From JANLTP01 sp031363055 (lineage in GTDB: Bacteria > Pseudomonadota > Gammaproteobacteria > Burkholderiales > Burkholderiaceae_E): DNA of 15,803 bases. How positions within the stretch are numbered: the first letter of the stretch is position 1; every line of letters starts with the position of its first letter. Both the position numbers and the translations under genes were made by a program. The stretch spans positions 1-15,803 of the forward strand of contig JANLTP010000055.1 in the NCBI GenBank assembly GCA_031363055.1, written 5' to 3'. The notes under the pieces were generated by a model that was given only the letters and a program-made list of their open reading frames with translations, made no database searches and was not told the origin of the DNA. This document shows positions 7,642-14,129 of this stretch, piece by piece.

Positions 7642-7833
7642 TCAACGTAGAAATGACTTGAACGGTTGGACGCTCCAAGCTTTGTTCGGATCAGATAGTC
7701 CAGCACTTTTAAATGATGGTGTACCTGCGCCACGTATCGGTCGAATTGCTCGATCAACCTACCGCGAAGGTTGTAGTCCATGCCATTCGCCGCGTGTCGG
7801 TCATTGGCCTCGGTTTCCACCTAGGTGATGAAC

Positions 7834-9189
7834 TCACAAATCAACCGAGTCGCGATACTCCGGCACCGTGCAGGCCCAGTGATGGCGCTCCTCAATCGCC
7901 TGCCGCAATGCGTCGGCCGCGACCGGCTCGCCATGCGTGATGTAAACTCGCTGTGGTGCTGACGGCAGCGCACCGATCCAAGCCAGCAGCTCGTCACGAT
8001 CGGCGTGCCCAGACAACGATTCAATCATCGCGACCTCTGCGCGAATCGGCACATGCTGGCCGTGGATCTTCACCGTCGATGCGCCGCCGACAATTGAGGC
8101 GCCACGGGTACCAGCGGCCTGGTAGCCAGCGAACAGAATGCTGTTGCGCGGGTCGGGTGCGTACGACTTCAGATGATGCAATACCCGTCCGCCTGAGGCC
8201 ATGCCGCTCGCTGAAACGATGATCGTTGGCATGTGCAAATCATTCAGGCTCTTCGACTCTTCGACACTGTTGACGATGCGCGCCACCCGACCCATCGCTT
8301 TGGTTTGTTCGGGTGTCAAGCGATGCTCGTGGCCGTAGCGCTCGTAAATGTGGGTGGCATCAGCCGCCATCGGGCTGTTTAGAAACACCGGCAGATCGGG
8401 AATTCGGCGCTGCTCCTTCAGTAAGTGGATGCAGTACAGCACTGCTTGCGCCCGGCCGATCGCAAACGACGGGATGATCACAATTCCGCCGCGCGCTGCT
8501 GTTCGACTGACCACATCGGCCATCGCGGTCAAGGGATCGATCCCCGAATGCTTGCGGTCGCCATAGGTCGACTCGAGCACCACCCAGTCGGCGGCTTGAG
8601 GCGGCTCGGGCGGCGGCATCACAATGTCTTGACTGCGCCCCAGATCACCGGAGAACAGCAGAGCATGACGATCCCATTCCACCCGCACACTGGCAGCCCC
8701 CAGCAAATGCCCCGCTCGATACAGCACCACGCGCACGCCGGGAATCGGTTCGAAGCCCTGGTGAAACTCGCAGACACTCAGGCGCTCGAGCGCCGCCCGC
8801 GCGTCGCTAACAGTGTATAAAGGCAAAGCCGGGTGATGCTTCGAGTAGCCGTGACGATTGGCGAAATCGGCTTCCTCTTCAAGCAGGTGCCCGGAGTCGG
8901 GCAACAACAGACCGCACAAATCGCGGGTCTCCGAGCTGCAATAGGCTTTGCCGCGAAATCCTGAGCTGGTCAATCGCGGCAGATAACCGCTGTGATCCAG
9001 ATGCGCATGCGACAGCACGATCGCCTCAGGATCGCCAGGGTGAACCGGGAACGGCTCCCAGTTGCGCAAGCGCAATTGCTTAAGTCCCTGGAACAAGCCG
9101 CAATCGATCAGCAGCCGTCGCCCGTTGTGCTCCAACAGGTACTTCGATCCGGTCACCGTGCCGGTGCCGCCCAAAAATGTCAGCTTCAT
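7834..9189 (-). CDS. Beta-CASP metallo-beta-lactamase-fold RNA-processing exonuclease
   Basis: A 451-residue protein of the YSH1/CPSF-like bacterial branch of the metallo-beta-lactamase superfamily. Metal ligands are HAHLDH at 61-66, H161 (YRAGHLLGA), D182 (FSGDLGR) and H419 (ITHGEP). The beta-CASP region carries LESTYGDR (205-212), SFAIGRAQ (241-248) and SASGMASGGRVLHHL; SLSGHADRDEL (391-401) holds another conserved His, H394. The RMMBL-type end is present, so it is full length. Relatives act on RNA as endo- or exonucleases. Its ATG overlaps the uspA stop as ATGA (9186-9189), so translation is coupled to uspA, and an FNR-type box upstream of uspA should control both. Confidence 0.92.
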   Translation of the reverse strand: MKLTFLGGTGTVTGSKYLLEHNGRRLLIDCGLFQGLKQLRLRNWEPFPVHPGDPEAIVLSHAHLDHSGYLPRLTSSGFRGKAYCSSETRDLCGLLLPDSGHLLEEEADFANRHGYSKHHPALPLYTVSDARAALERLSVCEFHQGFEPIPGVRVVLYRAGHLLGAASVRVEWDRHALLFSGDLGRSQDIVMPPPEPPQAADWVVLESTYGDRKHSGIDPLTAMADVVSRTAARGGIVIIPSFAIGRAQAVLYCIHLLKEQRRIPDLPVFLNSPMAADATHIYERYGHEHRLTPEQTKAMGRVARIVNSVEESKSLNDLHMPTIIVSASGMASGGRVLHHLKSYAPDPRNSILFAGYQAAGTRGASIVGGASTVKIHGQHVPIRAEVAMIESLSGHADRDELLAWIGALPSAPQRVYITHGEPVAADALRQAIEERHHWACTVPEYRDSVDL

Positions 9190-9794
9190 TGCGAGCTCGA
9201 CGCGCGTGCAGCCGACGCTGTCGATCGTGTCGATGCCTTTGACGCGCTGGCAGCCGAACTTTGTCGACCTGCACCCTTCGAAGCGCGTTGTCGCGCACCG
9301 GTTGCCCTGGGTTTACTCAGCAACTGCGCCCGCTGTAACTCTTCGCGACTGGCACGATGCACCATCACTGGAATGTGGCAGCCGGCGAGCACTCTGGTCG
9401 TGACGCTGCCCAAGAAGAGCGCACCGATGCGACCGCGCCCATGTGAACCCATGAAGATGAGATCGCAGTGCTCGCGCTTGGCCGCTTGAATGATGGCCAC
9501 GGCCGGAGATGCCGCGAAGACGATCTTATCGGTGCAAACCACCGACATCTCTTCAGCGACCTCACCGATCAAGTCGAGAAAGAATTGTCCATAGGCGCGG
9601 GAACTGGTCCGATGCTGAACCGGCGTCAAATAGATGTCGGCCATGCCATCAACATAGACCGGCACTTCGAAAGGCGGCGCAACGTAGATCGCGACAACCG
9701 AGGCGCCCAGCGACTTCGCCAGTTTGATTCCAGCTTCCGCGGCCGCCATCGACAGAGCCGAACCGTCGGTGGGAATGAGAATTTTCTTGTACAT
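9186..9794 (-). CDS. Universal stress protein (UspA family) with basic Ala/Ser tail
   Basis: A 202-residue protein. Residues 1-148 form one UspA domain: YKKILIPTDGSALS at the start and the ATP-binding motif G-2X-G-9X-GS at G116, G119 and G129-S130. It should bind ATP and act as a stress or energy-limitation sensor protein. From about residue 161 it ends in a low-complexity tail of Ala, Ser, Arg, Lys and Gln with repeated AS, SK and AR units, not part of the family and histone-H1-like in composition. The start ATG at 9792-9794 has GAGGAG 9 nt upstream. It is first in a two-gene unit with the beta-CASP RNase, and a 9/10 FNR-type box lies at 9865-9878. Confidence 0.93.
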   Translation of the reverse strand: MYKKILIPTDGSALSMAAAEAGIKLAKSLGASVVAIYVAPPFEVPVYVDGMADIYLTPVQHRTSSRAYGQFFLDLIGEVAEEMSVVCTDKIVFAASPAVAIIQAAKREHCDLIFMGSHGRGRIGALFLGSVTTRVLAGCHIPVMVHRASREELQRAQLLSKPRATGARQRASKGAGRQSSAASASKASTRSTASAARASSSQ

Positions 9795-9864
9795 GGTCGC
9801 TTGCTCCTCAAGGGGACAGTGGCTCGATACGCTGCCAGATTGCCATGCCGGCCGCGGTCAAACC

Positions 9865-9878
9865 TTGATCCGAATCAT
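9865..9878 (-). promoter_or_regulatory. FNR/ANR-type box upstream of uspA
   Basis: TTGAT-CCGA-ATCAT matches the FNR/ANR/DNR consensus TTGAT-N4-ATCAA at 9 of 10 conserved positions. Toward uspA a 22-nt gap leads to CAATCT (minus strand, 9842-9837) where the -10 of a class II promoter should stand; this hexamer is poor. The implied start site near 9830 leaves a leader of about 36 nt before the uspA ATG. Control by oxygen or redox state of uspA and the RNase gene is inferred. Confidence 0.62.
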
Positions 9879-10082
9879 GCCGGGTCGAAATAGTTCGATC
9901 GACAATAGATTCCGATGGTGATTGCAATAGGGTTTGCGAATCGTCAAACATGATCCCGATTTCGAGTCGCACACTGCGAATCATAAGCAGTTCTGACGCA
10001 GGAGCGGTTATGGCAATCAAGCAATCGAAATACAGCCGCTGGTTCTCGCAACTGGGCGTCGACGACAACAGCGCCCAATGGT

Positions 10083-10280
10083 GGTCGTTGCGATGAATCG
10101 TGGCGAGCTTTTTTGTGTCTCCGATTCATATGTTGCTTCGATCTCGAAGCGACCCAGCGGCAAATCCAACATCAGCCAAGGTCCATCGATTTTCGTTTCA
10201 AACACAACGCGCCGCTTGACGTCGGAGACCTTGATTCGTGCATCGGTCGAATCGAATTTCGCTGACACCCGAAATTGCGG
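10083..10280 (-). pseudogene. Relic of a carboxypeptidase-regulatory-like domain protein
   Basis: About 65 codons on the minus strand (VSAKFDSTDARIKVSDVKRR, then VVFETKIDGPWLML, DLPLGRFEIEATYESE) show the pattern of small periplasmic proteins with a carboxypeptidase-regulatory-like fold: a conserved DGPxLxLxLPxGRYxIxAxY stretch. The frame has no plausible start, because extending upstream runs into the end of the CMD gene, and the signal peptide and N-terminal half are missing. Sequence after the conserved stretch turns Arg/Cys-rich, which suggests a frame change. It is probably a decayed gene. Confidence 0.45.
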
Positions 10281-10302
10281 CAAAAGTTTGCGACATATTG
10301 CC

Positions 10303-10881
10303 TCAAAGCGACAACGGCGGTCCCAGCACAGGCATCGGCAGTTGACAGATGCCCTGCGGCGCGACACCCAGTGCCGCGTTGAACTTGCTTGAGAGATTCT
10401 GAAACGCGATCAACGCGGTGAGCTCAATGATCGCCTCGTCCTCGAACTGGGCTCGCAGGCGCATCATCGTCGAATCGGTCGTCTTTCTAGTCGAATCGGT
10501 CATCGAATCGGCATACGCCAATGCGCTTCGCTCTCGTTCACTGTAAAGCGGCGAATTCTCGAAATCGGCGAGTGCGCCGATTTTTTCGGGGGCAACGTGG
10601 CGCTCCAGGGCATGTGCCGAGTTCAGGTCCACGCAGAACTCACACCAATTCATTTGCGACACCCGCACCATGACCAGGGAGCGAAGTACGGGTTCGAGGG
10701 GCGACGACGATCGTTCGAGCATGCGATACACCAAGGTCACCGCGGCAAACACCTTTGGGGTCCGTCCCCAGAGGCGCACCGGTTCAAGTTCGACGCCGTA
10801 GCGGCGGCGCTGCAGCGCGAAGATCAGCCTCACATACCAGGGATAGCGTTGTTCTCTGGCCGTCTGAATTCGGGCCGTCAT
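10303..10881 (-). CDS. Carboxymuconolactone decarboxylase/AhpD-like protein
   Basis: A 192-residue protein of the CMD/AhpD-like family, with the redox pair C80-E-F-C83 in VRVSQMNWCEFCVDLNSAHA and the conserved SERERSALAYADSM and ELTALIAFQNLSSKFNAAL blocks. AhpD-type members use the CxxC pair in thiol-peroxidase chemistry; the substrate here is unknown. I chose the ATG at 10879-10881 because family members begin with MTARI...YPWY; the frame stays open to 11058, but those 59 extra residues are not conserved. A tandem repeat unit encodes the TDST repeat at residues 128-138. The gene appears intact in a region full of relics. Confidence 0.85.
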   Translation of the reverse strand: MTARIQTAREQRYPWYVRLIFALQRRRYGVELEPVRLWGRTPKVFAAVTLVYRMLERSSSPLEPVLRSLVMVRVSQMNWCEFCVDLNSAHALERHVAPEKIGALADFENSPLYSERERSALAYADSMTDSTRKTTDSTMMRLRAQFEDEAIIELTALIAFQNLSSKFNAALGVAPQGICQLPMPVLGPPLSL

Positions 10882-11102
10882 CTTCAGACCGCACCCCAAG
10901 CGGCCGAATCGATCATCGCCGCCGACATGGATCGCGTCACCGAATATCGACTTCCGAGCGCATTGTTCATGATTGACCTCCGCGAGTGCGTGACAGATTG
11001 CGCCAGCGTATCGGGATCTCATGAGCTCGCGCTTGATGTTTCTCAATAAGCACCGCACCGGAGGTCGGTAGTCTCAGATCAACAAGGTAGCCGGAGGACC
11101 CC
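10882..11102. other. Divergent intergenic region between the CMD gene and the barrel ORF
   Basis: It holds an FNR-type box at 11033-11046, a weak -10 candidate at 11069-11074 and a strong ribosome-binding site GGAGG at 11093-11097, all placed to serve the plus-strand ORF at 11103. No clear promoter for the CMD gene was seen. The upstream extension of the CMD frame is non-homologous. Confidence 0.5.
11033..11046 (+). promoter_or_regulatory. FNR/ANR-type box upstream of the outer-membrane barrel ORF
   Basis: TTGAT-GTTT-CTCAA matches TTGAT-N4-ATCAA at 9 of 10 conserved bases. Exactly 22 nt after it lies TAGTCT (11069-11074), a weak -10 with the TAnnnT pattern, which is the geometry of an FNR-activated class II promoter centred at -41.5. 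The implied start near 11081 precedes the GGAGG ribosome-binding site and the ATG at 11103. It is too far from the CMD start (about 150 bp) for the same arrangement there. Confidence 0.65.
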
Positions 11103-11555
11103 ATGAGGGAAGTCGCTGGCGACATCGCGTTTCCGACCGATAAACTCGGCCTCTCGAAACTGAACAACGGTCTGGGCTTCGACGCCACCATTTCGTATGG
11201 CATGACGCCGAAAATCGGCACCTGTTTCGGCTGCAACTGGCATCACTTCCGGGCCGACTCGGCGTTGACCGGTTCCAGGGTTGATGTCAACGAATCCGGT
11301 TTTGTGCTGGGCATGCAGTGGCGCGATCGGCTCGCTCAAACCGGCTTTGACTACCGACTCCGAGGCGGCATCATCGTTAATCACCTCGAGATTGAAGATG
11401 GCAACAGCGCAATCATCGCCGATTCGGGACACAGCATCGGCTGGGAACTTGGCGTAGCGTTGCTGGTGCAATTCGTGCTAGATCTGGCTCGGTCAACATG
11501 GATCATGTCGTTTCACCGAAGCGGCGTCTCCGAAAAACTGAATCACTTGCCATGA
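11103..11555 (+). pseudogene. Outer-membrane beta-barrel protein, signal-less and truncated
   Basis: The frame gives 150 residues. About 25-125 show alternating beta-strands of an OmpW/opacity-like barrel: GLGFDATISYGMTPKIG, HHFRADSAL, VDVNESGFVLGMQW, FDYRLRGGIIVNH and GHSIGWELGVALLV. Full members have a signal peptide, an N-terminal strand and several C-terminal strands ending in Phe; here the N-terminus is only MREVAGDIAFPT and the last 30 residues (from VLDLARS) lose the pattern. Two Cys stand where barrel strands usually have aromatic residues (GTCFGCNW). The start has an excellent ribosome-binding site (GGAGG, 5 nt spacer) and an FNR-type promoter, so the 5' control region survived while the coding part shrank. 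The stop overlaps the mlaF-relic ATG (ATGA at 11552-11555). Confidence 0.6.
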
Positions 11556-11966
11556 ATAATCCGCTCAAGAGTGGCGAAGCACTGATCGAGATCAATCACG
11601 TGACCTTCGGTTACGACGAGCGGCGGGCGATTCTGAACGACGTCAGTCTGCGCTTTGCGCGGCGAGGTAACGGCGGTGCTGGGCAACTCTGGTTGCGGCG
11701 AGACCACGCTGCTGCGACCGATTGCTGGCGTGCACGGCACCGACGCGGGGCAGGTGCGTTTCGACGGTGATGTCACCAACGTAAACGATGCCCAACAACT
11801 TCAGCGCTTGCCCGCCGCTTAGGCATGCTGTTCCAATTCGGCGCCTTGTTCACCGATCTGTCGGTGCACGACAATGTCGCCTTCCCGCTTCGCGAGATGA
11901 CCGACCTGCCCGAGTCGATGATCCATGACATCGTGCTGATGAGGCTCGACGCGGTCGGGCTGCGCG
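11552..11966 (+). pseudogene. mlaF: MlaF-like ABC ATPase, frameshifted relic
   Basis: Three frames must be joined to read an MlaF-type ATPase: EINHVTFGYDERRAILNDVS in the first frame, EVTAVLGNSGCGETTLL, then AGVHGTDAGQVRFDG in the second (from 11664), and RRLGMLFQFGALFTDLSVHD and NVAFPLREMTDLPES in the third (from about 11813). The joins look like a 2-nt loss near 11657-11663 and a 1-nt loss near 11811, which together restore the first frame. Walker A reads GNSGCGET with Glu (codon 11700-11702) replacing the invariant Lys. Sequence stops matching after GLRDA at about 11968; the signature LSGG, Walker B and H-loop are absent. MlaF powers phospholipid transport for outer-membrane lipid asymmetry; this copy is dead. 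Confidence 0.85.
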
Positions 11967-12053
11967 ATGCCGCTGCTGGCGGCGATGTTCTCGGCGATCG
12001 GTATCCTCGGTGCCTTGGTAGTCGCCGTCGGGCTCATCGGCATCGACGGCGGC
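11967..12053 (+). pseudogene. mlaE: MlaE-like permease fragment
   Basis: Twenty-nine codons, MPLLAAMFSAIGILGALVV then AVGLIGIDGG, match the internal segment of MlaE permeases (…PLL…ANAIGILGGYLVGV.LIGVD.G). They start directly where the MlaF relic stops matching and change frame relative to it. An intact MlaE has about 260 residues, so nearly all of it is deleted. Confidence 0.72.
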
Positions 12054-12225
12054 CAACCTGACGTCGTTCAGCGAAGGCGATACCTATCTGCTCACTGCTC
12101 AGTTCGACAACATCGGCGGCCTGAAGGCGCGGGCGGCGGTACGCCCATCCGGTGGAATGGCAATCGCGCCGATCGAGTCTGTGGTCGCTGCGGTTTTACT
12201 GGAGCGGTTACGGATTATGCATTGA
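12052..12225 (+). pseudogene. mlaD: MlaD-like MCE-domain fragment
   Basis: From 12052 a third frame reads ANLTSFSEGDTYLLTAQF, then DNIGGLKARAAV and AIAPIESV, the characteristic MCE start (…ySGDTYxLxAxFDNIGGLKxRAxV…GVVVGRVxSI). It ends at TGA 12223-12225 after about 57 codons, where the family continues for at least another 80 residues. The N-terminal membrane anchor is missing because the MlaE fragment runs straight into it (GGCGGCC around 12048-12054). The FNR-type box begins 2 nt after the stop. Confidence 0.75.
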
Positions 12226-12226
12226 C

Positions 12227-12240
12227 TTGATCATTGTCAA
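12227..12240 (+). promoter_or_regulatory. FNR/ANR-type box upstream of the hemerythrin relic
   Basis: TTGAT-CATT-GTCAA matches TTGAT-N4-ATCAA at 9 of 10 conserved bases. TAGCTT at 12263-12268, exactly 22 nt downstream, fits a -10 hexamer of class II FNR spacing with the same TAnnnT form as the upstream copy at 11069. The implied start near 12275 leaves a short leader to the GTG at 12287 or 12293. Hemerythrins are commonly induced under low oxygen, which fits. Confidence 0.68.
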
Positions 12241-12286
12241 GGCAGATACGAGCTCCCGGACTTAGCTTGTCATACACAAGTGGGGG

Positions 12287-12750
12287 GTGACCGTGCCAGG
12301 TGCCAGTCTGAGAATCATCCGCGACGAGCATCTCACGCTCGGGGCGGTACTGCTGTCGATCGGGATGATGATCGAGCGCGGGCCGAAGGGCAATGCCGAC
12401 AGCTACTTCGATGTTCTGAGAGCGATGTTGTTCTACATCGACGAGTTGCCCGAACGGCACCATCATCCGATCGAGTCGAGCTTGCTGTTTCCGCTGGTCG
12501 AACGGCGGGCTCCCGAGACTGCCGGTGTGATCAGTCGCCTCGAAAGCGAACATGTCCACGGCGAGTCCGCGGTACGTGAACTGCAGCATTTGTTGCTGGC
12601 CTGGGAGTTGATTGGCGAGAGCTCGACGAAGCATTCGTGCGGGATCGCGATCCCTTGTCGTCCAAATACCCGCGCGATCCGGTCTACAACCTGCTGTTCA
12701 CCCGAATCGTGAATCGGGCCCCCGCACCGATCGGCGTTGGTGGCGACTAA
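12287..12750 (+). pseudogene. Hemerythrin/HHE-domain protein with internal deletion
   Basis: The first frame (GTG at 12287, or GTG at 12293 after a GGGGGG run) gives a hemerythrin HHE domain: RIIRDEHLTLGAVL, YIDELPERHHHPIESSLLFP and LESEHVHGESAV carry the metal-binding His and Glu residues of the first three helices. After LLLAWELIGE (about 12619) the frame becomes meaningless, while another frame resumes at 12619 with ELDEAFVRDRDPLSS, VYNLLFTRIV and NRAPAPIGVGGD, the normal C-terminus of such proteins, ending in TAA 12748-12750. About 35-40 residues between them are lost, including the fourth helix with its His/Glu ligands (HMRLEE-type). The product should not bind a diiron centre properly. 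Confidence 0.82.
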
Positions 12751-12809
12751 TTTCGCCATCGGCTCATCCGGATTCGGATCCCTGGCTAATCCCTGCTCGA
12801 AAGCAATTC

Positions 12810-14078
12810 ATGGATTTTCAATACTCCGATCGTTGTAACGAACTTCGTTCGCGGCTTCTGGCGTTCTTCGACAAGAACATTTATCCGAACGAATCGGTGT
12901 ACCACGCCGAAGTGGCTGCCAATCGCAAAGCCGGCAACCCTTGGGTTCCCACCAAGATCATCGAACAGCTCAAACCGAAGGCGCGCGAGGCGGGCCTTTG
13001 GAACTTGTTCCTGCCCAAGTCCGATCGGGTTCCTGAAGGCTTGAGCAATCTCGACTACGCGCCGCTCTGCGAAATCATGGGGCGAGTACCCTGGGCACCG
13101 GAAGTATTCAATTGTTCAGCACCGGATACCGGCAATATGGAGACGCTTGAGCGTTATGCGAGCGAAGCACTCAAGCGCGAATGGCTGGACCCGCTCTTGC
13201 GCGGCGAGATCCGCTCCGTCTTTGCCATGACCGAGCCCGAAGTGGCCTCCTCCGATGCAACCAATATCCAGTCGCGCATCGAGCGTCACGGCGATCATTA
13301 CATCATTAACGGTCGCAAGTGGTGGAGCTCGGGCGCCGGCGATCCTCGGGCCAAGATGATGATCTTCATGGGCAAGACCAGCCCCGACGCCGGTCGTCAT
13401 GAGCAGCAATCGATGATTGTCGTGCCAGCCGACACACCCGGCATCACCAATCTTCGCGCCTTGAACGTGTTTGGTTACGACGACGCGCCGCACGGCCACA
13501 GCGAAGTGCTGTTTGAAAATGTTCGAGTACCGGTCAGCAATATCCTGCTGGGTGAAGGCCGAGGATTCGAAATTGCTCAAGGTCGTCTGGGACCAGGCCG
13601 TATCCACCATTGCATGCGCACCATCGGCATCGCCGAGCGGGCACTCGAGCTGATGTGCAAACGACTCGGCACAAGGATTGCGTTTGGCAAGCCGATTTCG
13701 GCGCAAAGCGTCTGGCATGAACGGATCGCCGATTCGCGAATCATGATCGATCAGGCGCGCCTGCTGACGCTGAAAGCCGCTTACATGATGGATACAGTCG
13801 GCAACAAGATCGCCAAGGCTGAAATTGCAATGATCAAGGTCGCGGCTCCGACCATGTGCTGTCAGGTAGTTGATTGGGCGATCCAGGCTCACGGCGGCGG
13901 CGGTGTCAGCGATGACTTTCCGCTGGCAAGCCTGTACGCTCATGCCCGCAGCTTGCGCCTCGCGGATGGCCCGGACGAAGTTCATCGCGCATCGATCGCG
14001 AAACTCGAACTCGCCAAGCAACTGATGCTGCCCGGCGGCATTCAAGCCGTCGAGATGCCGATCACACGCGGCGCGTGA
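12810..14078 (+). CDS. Acyl-CoA dehydrogenase (ACAD10/11-like)
   Basis: A 422-residue FAD-dependent acyl-CoA dehydrogenase that oxidises an acyl-CoA to the enoyl-CoA in fatty-acid or branched-acid breakdown. Conserved blocks are FAMTEPEVASSDATNIQ (138-154), INGRKWWSSGAGDP (166-179), FENVRVPVSNILLGEGRGFEI (235-255), GPGRIHHCMRTIGIAERALE (261-280), RIAFGKPISAQS (289-300), QAHGGGGVSDDFPLA and LRLADGPDEVHRASIAKLE at the end, all of the ACAD10/11 subgroup. Length and motifs are complete. I chose the ATG at 12810; the frame is open back to 12612, but that part overlaps the hemerythrin tail. The ribosome-binding site is weak (GAAAG). It converges on the cytochrome gene. Confidence 0.93.
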   Translation: MDFQYSDRCNELRSRLLAFFDKNIYPNESVYHAEVAANRKAGNPWVPTKIIEQLKPKAREAGLWNLFLPKSDRVPEGLSNLDYAPLCEIMGRVPWAPEVFNCSAPDTGNMETLERYASEALKREWLDPLLRGEIRSVFAMTEPEVASSDATNIQSRIERHGDHYIINGRKWWSSGAGDPRAKMMIFMGKTSPDAGRHEQQSMIVVPADTPGITNLRALNVFGYDDAPHGHSEVLFENVRVPVSNILLGEGRGFEIAQGRLGPGRIHHCMRTIGIAERALELMCKRLGTRIAFGKPISAQSVWHERIADSRIMIDQARLLTLKAAYMMDTVGNKIAKAEIAMIKVAAPTMCCQVVDWAIQAHGGGGVSDDFPLASLYAHARSLRLADGPDEVHRASIAKLELAKQLMLPGGIQAVEMPITRGA

Positions 14079-14129
14079 CCCGCACCCGATAATGGGCTGT
14101 GCGAATCGTTCGATGGCCGGCGGCGAGAC

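Larger units (their letters stand above)
7355..7833. other. Non-coding stretch with relics between the hydrolase and the beta-CASP gene
   Basis: No intact gene is visible in this 479-bp stretch. It contains a nested inverted repeat at 7410-7461, the tail of a dead solute-binding protein on the minus strand at 7516-7641, and a perfect palindrome CACCTAGGTG at 7818-7827 close to the beta-CASP stop. A minus-strand open frame (7551-7820) reads through the relic in the wrong frame; its first 60 residues are not recognisable. The region is probably debris left by deletion. Confidence 0.6.
9795..10302. other. Promoter region of uspA and relic DNA up to the CMD gene
   Basis: About 508 bp without a confident intact gene. 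The left part carries the uspA ribosome-binding site and the FNR-type box. Minus-strand frames 9808-10068 (86 residues, ending just inside the uspA ribosome-binding site) and 10017-10367 are open; the second contains a recognisable domain fragment annotated separately. The 86-residue frame has no recognisable motif and shares the promoter space, so I do not call it a gene. Confidence 0.5.

Noticed and set aside
9808..10068. 86-residue minus-strand ORF upstream of uspA
   Set aside because: No motif, it contains the FNR-type box and promoter of uspA, and it ends inside the uspA ribosome-binding site.
10017..10367. Intact 116-residue gene downstream of the CMD gene
   Set aside because: Its start lies inside the CMD coding sequence, the first 28 residues and the last 20 are unlike any protein, and only the centre matches a known fold.
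12612..12809. 66-residue N-terminal extension of the acyl-CoA dehydrogenase
   Set aside because: It overlaps the hemerythrin tail in another frame, is Arg/Pro-rich and is absent from the family; the ATG at 12810 fits.
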